Shown here piece after piece: positions 30,809-35,735 of a stretch of DNA of 35,735 nt. How positions within the stretch are numbered: position 1 is the first letter of the stretch; each line of letters starts with the position of its first letter. A program made the translations under genes and the position numbers. The stretch spans positions 1 through 35,735 of the forward strand of contig JANRCR010000005.1 in assembly GCA_030726915.1 (NCBI GenBank). Reading direction: 5' to 3'. The DNA is from Candidatus Nanopelagicales bacterium (GTDB lineage Bacteria; Actinomycetota; Actinomycetes; S36-B12). Under the pieces are notes generated by a model. It did not search any database. It was not told the DNA's origin and saw only the letters and a program-made list of their open reading frames with translations.

Positions 30809-31231
30809 ATGCGTTCGAGTACCCGTCGTGGCTTCGCCATCGCCGCTGCCAGCATCATCGCCCTGGGCGGAGCCAGTGTGCTCACCGCCTGCGGTGGTTC
30901 ATCCGAGAGCACCACATCCAGTTCGGCTGCTGCGCCGACTGAGTCAGAGGGGGGCGCCGGCATGATCGGACCCATCATCGTCGAGCCCGGCCAGACCGCC
31001 GTTGAGGCCCAGGTCGGACGCGTCGTCACCTTCAACGTCGACGACGTCATGACCTGGATGATCTCCTCCAGTGACCAGGCGGTCATGGCTGTCACCGCAG
31101 GCAAGGACGACGGCTCGGCCCAGTTCCTGCCGGGCGGCGAAGCGCTTGCCCCCGGAACGACAGAGGTCGTCCTCACCAACATGGACAACACTGACGAGAC
31201 GTGGACTGTCACGGTCACCGTGACCGAGTAG
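30809..31231 (+). CDS. Putative lipoprotein
   Basis: A 140-residue exported protein. The leader has R-R-G-F-A-I-A-A-A-S and a hydrophobic segment, then the lipobox L-T-A-C with Cys28 as the lipidated residue; the twin Arg would allow Tat export. A Ser/Thr/Ala-rich linker (about 30-45) leads to a beta-rich domain of about 90 residues ending in E-T-W-T-V-T-V-T-V-T-E, which reads like an Ig-like or inhibitor-type beta sandwich. I do not recognise the family with confidence. ATG 30809 has AGGAAG about 10 nt upstream. A strong terminator follows the stop. Confidence 0.8.
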   Translation: MRSSTRRGFAIAAASIIALGGASVLTACGGSSESTTSSSAAAPTESEGGAGMIGPIIVEPGQTAVEAQVGRVVTFNVDDVMTWMISSSDQAVMAVTAGKDDGSAQFLPGGEALAPGTTEVVLTNMDNTDETWTVTVTVTE

Positions 31232-31241
31232 GGCCACTCTC

Positions 31242-31289
31242 ACAGCGATCCCCCGCGCCACACCCATGGTGTGACCGGGGGATTGCTGT
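31242..31289 (+). terminator. Intrinsic terminator after the lipoprotein gene
   Basis: ACAGCGATCCCCCG (31242-31255) pairs with CGGGGGATTGCTGT (31276-31289) through 14 pairs including one G-U. An inner stem CACACC/GGTGTG folds within the loop, and the structure is followed by CTTTC. It lies 11 bp past the lipoprotein stop. Confidence 0.8.
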
Positions 31290-31321
31290 CTTTCGCGGGA
31301 GAAGTGGAGGACACTGGGGCC

Positions 31322-31876
31322 ATGTGGTGGCTGCTCATCGTCGTCGTCCTCCTGGCGGTGCTAGTCGTTTTCGGCATCATGCAGTTCAACAAGTTGCGCC
31401 GACTCGACGTGCTGTGCACCGGTGCGATCGGCGACATCGACACCCTCCTCACCAAGCGTGCGGACCTGGTGCCCAATCTCGTCGAGACGGTCAAGGGGGC
31501 GCGTGACTTCGAGTCATCGACGATCGAGGCCGTGACCACGGCGCGCACGCGCAGCCAGGCCGCGCAGTCGATCGACGAGAAGTCCGCGGCAGACGCGTCG
31601 ATGACGGGAGCGCTCGGGCGCCTCTTCGCGGTGGCCGAGGCATATCCGCAGCTCACGGCGACATCCAACTTCCAGACGCTGCAGGTGCAACTCGCGGACA
31701 TCGAGGGGCAGTTGCAATTTGCTCGACAGTTCTACAACGACTCGGTCGTCCACCTCAACACTGCGCTGCGCACCATTCCCTCGATGTGGTTCTCCGGCGT
31801 CGCGGGGGTTTCGCAGCGCAGGGTTTACAGCGAGCCGGACGAGAGTCGCCGATCTGCTCCGGACGTGCAGTTCTAG
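31322..31876 (+). CDS. LemA family protein
   Basis: A 184-residue protein with a single N-terminal membrane helix (W-W-L-L-I-V-V-V-L-L-A-V-L-V-V-F-G) and a long cytoplasmic or external helical domain. LemA motifs are I-D-T-L-L-T-K-R-A-D-L-V-P-N-L-V-E-T-V-K-G near 40-60 and A-Y-P-Q-L-T-A-T near 103-110, then L-Q-V-Q-L-A-D-I-E-G-Q-L-Q-F-A-R-Q-F-Y-N-D. The usual ends-in-helix pattern with F-P (here I-P-S-M-W-F) is kept. ATG 31322 is preferred: the frame opens at 31271, but that codon lies inside the terminator hairpin. It is 5 bp upstream of the DUF2207 gene. Exact function is unknown. Confidence 0.93.
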   Translation: MWWLLIVVVLLAVLVVFGIMQFNKLRRLDVLCTGAIGDIDTLLTKRADLVPNLVETVKGARDFESSTIEAVTTARTRSQAAQSIDEKSAADASMTGALGRLFAVAEAYPQLTATSNFQTLQVQLADIEGQLQFARQFYNDSVVHLNTALRTIPSMWFSGVAGVSQRRVYSEPDESRRSAPDVQF

Positions 31877-31881
31877 GCGTC

Positions 31882-33681
31882 ATGGCCCTTGCCGTGCACC
31901 CCGTCCTGGCGCGAGGCATCGCAAGCCTCGCCCTCGCGGGCGCGGCGGTGCTCTGGCTGGCCCCGGCTGCTCTCGCAGATTCCGAGCGCATCGGCCCCTA
32001 CGAGGTAGCAGCGGTGGTCTCGCCCGATGGCGACCTGGCGATCACCGAAACCATCACGTATCACTTCGACGAGGGTGAGCGCCGCGGCATCTTCCGGCTC
32101 ATCCCGATGTGGAGCGAGCTCCCTGATGGCACCCGATGGATGCATCCGGTCACGCTCGAGTCGGTGTCCATGGACGGCGGATCTGTGCCCTACGAGACGA
32201 GCCAGTATGGCGCCCTCTTCGAGGTGAAGATCGGCGATCCCGACGCGACCATCACCGGAGCGCACGTCTACGAGATCTCCTACGCCGTAGAGGGCGCCCT
32301 ACGCTCGATGACATCCGAGGAGCTGGCTGCCACCAACCCCTACGGGTTCGCTCCCGGCGATGTCGAGCTCTACTGGGATTTCATCGGTGACGGATGGCCC
32401 GTCTCGATCTATCAGGCCGAGGTGATCGTCAGCGGTCCCGGCCCGGTCCTCGCCGCGCAGTGCTACTCCGGCTACTACGGCGACACGGCAGGCTGCAATG
32501 ACCGCATCAGCGGCGACAGCGTGACCTTCCGCAAGGCATCCTCCTTGCCCTACCAAGGCCTGACCGCGGTCGTCGCCTATCCGGGATCGGCGTTCACGAC
32601 ACCACCCGTGCGACGCATCGAGGCGATGCCGCTCTCGGAAGACGCGAGCCGTGTCTTCTTCCCCGTCGCGCTCACGCTCTCGCTGGTCGCGCTCATCGCG
32701 CCGTCGCTCATCATCCTCGTCCTGCGTCGTCGTATCCGCGGGGTCGACATCCCGGGCTCGCCCGTGCAGTTCGGCCCTCCGCGTGGCCTGCGACCCGCGG
32801 AGATCGAGGTCAGCCTCGACGGCGAACTCAGCTCGCGCGGCGTACTCGCCACGCTCTTGGATCTGGTGGCCCGCCGTCACATCACGCTGTCGTCGGACCC
32901 CGGTGGCTTCTTGAAGGAGAGCCGCATCGACCTGGCCTGGTGGGGTGCGGGCACCGACACACTGCGTCCTTGGGAGGAGCGGCTCACCGGAGAGATCTTC
33001 GAGGGCCGCGACCGGGCGACCCTCGAGGGGTACGACGCGGATTTCGCCAGCTCCGTGAAGCGCGTGCGGACCGAGCTGACTAAGGAGGCCGTGGCCGCGG
33101 AGCGACTGGATCCGCAGGCGGGCTCACCGCGCCGACGGGTGGGCTGCATGGCGGGGATTGTCCTGATCCTGGGCATTGCCGCCTTCGGCTTCGGCAGCGT
33201 GACCGACAACGCGATCTTCTACGCCGGCGTCGCGCCCGTCCTGCTCGCGCTGACACTCGGCCTCTTCATCGCCGCGTATCTCGTGCCCGACAGGGAGACG
33301 CGGGAGACGGCTCGCTTCGAAGCCGAGGTCGAGGGCTTCAAGCGCCTGCTTGACACCGATCCCGGGGCCGCGCGTCGTGACCTGGTGCAGAGGCTGGGAC
33401 TGCCGGATTACGCCGTCTACGCGACCTTCCTTCCCTACGCCGTGCTCTTCGACCTCGAGGATGCGTGGTCGGGTGCCTTCCCCGACCTCACCGAGGAGCA
33501 GTTGCACTCGACCGGACTCTTCCTGGTCAATACCGCCGCGATCCACAGCCTCATGTCGGTGGGTGCCTCGACGGTGAGCGCGGCGTCAACCCCGCCGCGC
33601 GCCTCGGGCGGATCGGGCTTCTCGGGCGGTGGCGGCTTCTCCGGCGGTGGTGGTGGCGGCGGTGGCGGCGGCTCCTGGTAG
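31882..33681 (+). CDS. DUF2207 membrane protein
   Basis: A 599-residue membrane protein. It has a signal peptide (G-I-A-S-L-A-L-A-G-A-A-V-L-W-L-A-P-A-A-L-A), then an extracellular DUF2207 beta domain (about 30-240, with I-T-E-T-I-T-Y-H-F and R-R-G-I-F-R), a membrane helix at about 255-280, and a cytoplasmic region with W-E-x-x-L. Two further helices follow near 420-465. The tail is a Gly/Ser-rich run ending G-G-G-S-W, as is usual in this family. ATG 31882 is 5 bp after the LemA stop. The LemA-DUF2207 pairing is common, but its role is not established. Confidence 0.93.
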   Translation: MALAVHPVLARGIASLALAGAAVLWLAPAALADSERIGPYEVAAVVSPDGDLAITETITYHFDEGERRGIFRLIPMWSELPDGTRWMHPVTLESVSMDGGSVPYETSQYGALFEVKIGDPDATITGAHVYEISYAVEGALRSMTSEELAATNPYGFAPGDVELYWDFIGDGWPVSIYQAEVIVSGPGPVLAAQCYSGYYGDTAGCNDRISGDSVTFRKASSLPYQGLTAVVAYPGSAFTTPPVRRIEAMPLSEDASRVFFPVALTLSLVALIAPSLIILVLRRRIRGVDIPGSPVQFGPPRGLRPAEIEVSLDGELSSRGVLATLLDLVARRHITLSSDPGGFLKESRIDLAWWGAGTDTLRPWEERLTGEIFEGRDRATLEGYDADFASSVKRVRTELTKEAVAAERLDPQAGSPRRRVGCMAGIVLILGIAAFGFGSVTDNAIFYAGVAPVLLALTLGLFIAAYLVPDRETRETARFEAEVEGFKRLLDTDPGAARRDLVQRLGLPDYAVYATFLPYAVLFDLEDAWSGAFPDLTEEQLHSTGLFLVNTAAIHSLMSVGASTVSAASTPPRASGGSGFSGGGGFSGGGGGGGGGGSW

Positions 33682-33687
33682 CCCCAC

Positions 33688-33755
33688 TTCGTTGAGTGGC
33701 GGCTTATCGCACGCGACACGCCGTAGCGACACGTCACAACCCGCCACTCAACGAA
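33688..33755. repeat. 68-bp inverted-repeat element
   Basis: TTCGTTGAGTGGCGG (33688-33702) is the exact reverse complement of 33741-33755. The 38-nt middle holds GCGACACG twice (33713-33720 and 33726-33733, 13-bp period). There is no T-run on either side, so it is a poor intrinsic terminator and more like a REP/MITE-type intergenic repeat. It begins 7 bp after the DUF2207 stop. Confidence 0.7.
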
Positions 33756-33773
33756 CTAGCGTCGGATGCCGTG

Positions 33774-33899
33774 ATGGGTTCCCCGGGGCCGTGCCCCGCC
33801 TGCGAGACGGTGGACCTTCAACGTCGTGGTGGCAAGGACGTCTGTCCGCAGTGCTATTACATCCAGCCGTGTTGCGACGGAGGCGAGTGCGCCGTCTGA
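33774..33899 (+). CDS. Tiny zinc-ribbon protein
   Basis: A 41-residue protein rich in cysteine: C-P-A-C near the N-terminus and C-P-Q-C 14 residues later form a zinc-ribbon pair, followed by C-C-D-G-G-E-C at the end. Such small CPxC proteins are common in bacteria and may bind zinc or iron. Start is ATG 33774, or GTG 33771 one codon earlier; the ribosome binding site is weak for both. The frame opens further upstream (33696), but there it runs through the inverted-repeat element. It precedes the quinone oxidoreductase by 30 bp. Function unknown. Confidence 0.7.
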   Translation: MGSPGPCPACETVDLQRRGGKDVCPQCYYIQPCCDGGECAV

Positions 33900-33929
33900 C
33901 GGCGTGGCCCCGCCCTCTAGCCTGAGCCC

Positions 33930-34889
33930 ATGCGCGCTATTCAGGTCACCCAGTTCGGCGGTCCCGAGGTGCTCGAGGTCGTGGACCTCCCGGATCTGGA
34001 GCCCGTCACGGGCTTGGAACTCATCGACGTCGATGCCGCGGGAGTGAATTACGCCGACACGCATGCCGTCGACAATTCCTATCTGTCCGCGCAGGAGTTG
34101 CCCTTCGTCCCGGGCGCCGAAGCCATCGGTCGCACAGCAGACGGGCGTCGACTCTGCGGCTTCACCGCGTCCGGATCCGGCGGCTACGCCGAGCGTGCGC
34201 TGCTGGCCCCCGCATCCTTCGAGGTGCCCGACGGTGTCAGCGATGCCGCCGCGCTGGGACTGCTGGTCCAGGGACTCACGGCGTGGCATCTGCTGCGCAC
34301 CTCAGCGCGACTGGTGCCCGGTGAGTCCGTCGTCATCCACGCGGCAGCCGGTGGAGTGGGCTCCTTGGCGATCCAACTCGCCAAACTCTGGGGGGCTGGC
34401 CGCGTGATCGCGGTGACCTCATCGCCGGACAAGCGTCAGGTCGCCCTCGACCTCGGAGCGGATGTGGCCGTCGATGCCGCGGCCCCCGACCTGGCTGCCG
34501 CGATTCGCGAGGCCAACGAGGGCGCCCGCGTCAACATCGTCCTGGAGATGGTGGGCGGTCCGACGACCGATGCATCGCTGAAGGTCCTCGCACCCTTCGG
34601 ACGCCTCGTCGTCTTCGGTATGGCGTCGCGCACCGCGGCGACCCCGATCCCTCCCAGTGCGCTGATGACCGGCTCGCTCAGCGTCATCGGCTTCTGGCTC
34701 GTCGATTGCATGCGTGTGGATCCCGTAGGCATGGTCGTCCAGCCGCTGGGTGAACTCGTGCGGCTCGTGGAGTCTGGACAGGTGCGACCGCTGCCGGGCA
34801 GTTCCTATCCGTTGGCGCAGGCACGGCGAGCCCATGAGGACATGCGGGCCCGTCAGACGACTGGCAAGGTCATCCTCACCACACGCTGA
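33930..34889 (+). CDS. Quinone oxidoreductase-like MDR dehydrogenase
   Basis: A 319-residue NADPH-dependent oxidoreductase of the zinc-free medium-chain family (QOR/Qor-like). The N-terminus has the family signature I-Q-V-T-Q-F-G-G-P-E-V-L, then G-V-N-Y-A-D near 38-43 and P-F-V-P-G-A-E near 57-63. The nucleotide-binding motif A-A-A-G-G-V-G-S-L-A-I-Q-L-A-K lies near 139-153. The zinc-ligand cysteines of alcohol dehydrogenases are absent. The C-terminus has T-T-G-K-V-I-L. It probably reduces quinones or alpha,beta-unsaturated carbonyls; the natural substrate is unknown. Confidence 0.93.
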   Translation: MRAIQVTQFGGPEVLEVVDLPDLEPVTGLELIDVDAAGVNYADTHAVDNSYLSAQELPFVPGAEAIGRTADGRRLCGFTASGSGGYAERALLAPASFEVPDGVSDAAALGLLVQGLTAWHLLRTSARLVPGESVVIHAAAGGVGSLAIQLAKLWGAGRVIAVTSSPDKRQVALDLGADVAVDAAAPDLAAAIREANEGARVNIVLEMVGGPTTDASLKVLAPFGRLVVFGMASRTAATPIPPSALMTGSLSVIGFWLVDCMRVDPVGMVVQPLGELVRLVESGQVRPLPGSSYPLAQARRAHEDMRARQTTGKVILTTR

Positions 34890-34924
34890 TCCGCGGCGAG
34901 ACCCCACCCGGATAGCGTGCGACC

Positions 34925-35735
34925 ATGCGATCCCCGGAAGGTCTGGACCTCGACCTCCTCGTGCCCTGGCTCGGTGCCCGCGATCTCATCGACCCCGCGC
35001 GCGACGTCCAGGCGATCCGACTGACCGGTGGCCTGTCCAACGTGACCTTCCTGGTGAGTCAGGGGGAGCAGCAGGTCGTCGTACGCCGACCACCACTCGG
35101 CCATGTCATGCCCACGGCGCATGACATGGGTCGGGAATTCCAGGTGATCAGCGGTGTCACACGGGGTGGCTTCCCTGCACCGCGGGCCCTGGCCTACTGC
35201 GATGACGACACCGTCATCGGCGCTCGCTTCCTGGTCATGGAGTACGTCGAAGGACGCATCATCAGCAGCGATGCCGCGGCCGCCGATCTCACCGTCGAGG
35301 ATGCCGGCGCCCTGTCGGCCGAATTAGTCGACGTCCTCACCGATCTGCACGCCATCGATGCGACCGAGGTCGGACTGGCTGAGTTGGGCCGGCCCGGGGG
35401 ATTCCTCGGCCGCCAGGTCGCACGCTGGTCCAAGCAGTGGCAGTTGTCCAAGACCCGAGACCTCCCGCCCATTGATGAGTTGCTCACCTGGCTGGACTCC
35501 CGCGTGGCGGGATTGCCCCAGGACCTGCCCTGGTCGATCGTGCACGGGGACTATCGGCTCGACAACGCGATCATCGATGCCCGAGAGCCGCACATCCGCG
35601 CCGTACTGGACTGGGAGATGGCCACGCTGGGCGATCCGCTCATGGATCTGGCCACGATGCTCGTCTACTGGTCACGCCCCGGCGACGAATTGCGCCACCG
35701 GATCCGCTTTGCGGCGTTCGTCACCGACCGCGACG
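34925..35735 (+). CDS. ACAD10-like phosphotransferase, 3' end cut by window
   Basis: The first 270 codons of a kinase-fold phosphotransferase of the aminoglycoside phosphotransferase superfamily. It has the ATP-binding glycine loop L-T-G-G-L-S-N-V-T-F, V-V-R-R-P-P-L-G with the ATP Lys replaced by Arg as in this family, and P-T-A-H-D-M-G-R-E. The catalytic loop is I-V-H-G-D-Y-R-L-D-N and the metal motif L-D-W-E-M-A-T-L-G-D-P-L-M-D-L-A. This pattern is that of the ACAD10/11 kinase-like family, often found beside acyl-CoA dehydrogenases and short-chain dehydrogenases. ATG start at 34925; the frame stays open to the last base. Confidence 0.92.
   Translation, partial: MRSPEGLDLDLLVPWLGARDLIDPARDVQAIRLTGGLSNVTFLVSQGEQQVVVRRPPLGHVMPTAHDMGREFQVISGVTRGGFPAPRALAYCDDDTVIGARFLVMEYVEGRIISSDAAAADLTVEDAGALSAELVDVLTDLHAIDATEVGLAELGRPGGFLGRQVARWSKQWQLSKTRDLPPIDELLTWLDSRVAGLPQDLPWSIVHGDYRLDNAIIDAREPHIRAVLDWEMATLGDPLMDLATMLVYWSRPGDELRHRIRFAAFVTDRD

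Noticed and set aside
31271-31321. Upstream start for the LemA gene at 31271.
   Set aside because: The codon lies within the terminator hairpin of the lipoprotein gene and would place 17 atypical residues before the membrane helix.

Overview
The window is high-GC DNA with strongly G/C-biased third codon positions, frequent GTG starts, several 4-base start/stop overlaps, and gene families typical of Actinomycetota (WS/DGAT acyltransferase, MpaB/DUF2236, DUF2207 with LemA, HtrA with a Tyr/Pro-rich cytoplasmic tail). I read it as an actinobacterial chromosome. I cannot place it more finely.

Left edge (1-2480): an accessory pair on the minus strand (a multi-zinc-knuckle HNH endonuclease and a HIRAN-domain protein) lies just beyond the 3' end of a tRNA-Glu/tRNA-Asp/tRNA-Phe cluster that ends in a strong hairpin terminator. 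2700-11410: an exported alpha/beta hydrolase, a flavin amine oxidase whose domain order appears circularly permuted, a small zincin, a secreted protein with an apparent frameshift in a C run, a Sua5-type threonylcarbamoyl-AMP synthase translationally coupled to a TPR-like protein, an unlisted 47-residue ORF behind a strong ribosome binding site, and an HtrA-like protease. 11430-16606: gamma-glutamyltransferase divergent from a GCS2-type carboxylate-amine ligase, then an M20 amidohydrolase, an MpaB-family protein and a DUF1622 membrane protein. 16650-21674: WS/DGAT acyltransferase divergent from acetoacetyl-CoA synthetase, then a HAD hydrolase and a receiver-less OmpR-type regulator.

21682-28952 holds an almost complete aerobic tryptophan degradation (kynurenine) locus. 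One minus-strand operon encodes tryptophan 2,3-dioxygenase, kynureninase and an alpha/beta-hydrolase that fits kynurenine formamidase. A second encodes a RidA-type putative 2-aminomuconate deaminase, 3-hydroxyanthranilate dioxygenase, ACMS decarboxylase and kynurenine 3-monooxygenase with a hydrophobic tail. A divergent LysR regulator sits between them with a clear T-N11-A dyad.

28985-30686: an AbiEi/AbiEii type toxin-antitoxin pair is bracketed by an exact 36-bp direct repeat that overlaps the probable kynA promoter. A perfect 10-bp inverted repeat surrounds its likely leaderless promoter. 30700-35735: a palindrome-rich leader, a lipoprotein, an intrinsic terminator, a LemA/DUF2207 pair, a long inverted-repeat element, a tiny zinc-ribbon protein, a quinone oxidoreductase and the start of an ACAD10-like phosphotransferase cut by the window end.

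The observations I rate highest are the permuted amine oxidase and the repeat-flanked AbiE cassette. All functional calls come from reading motifs; no database search was possible.
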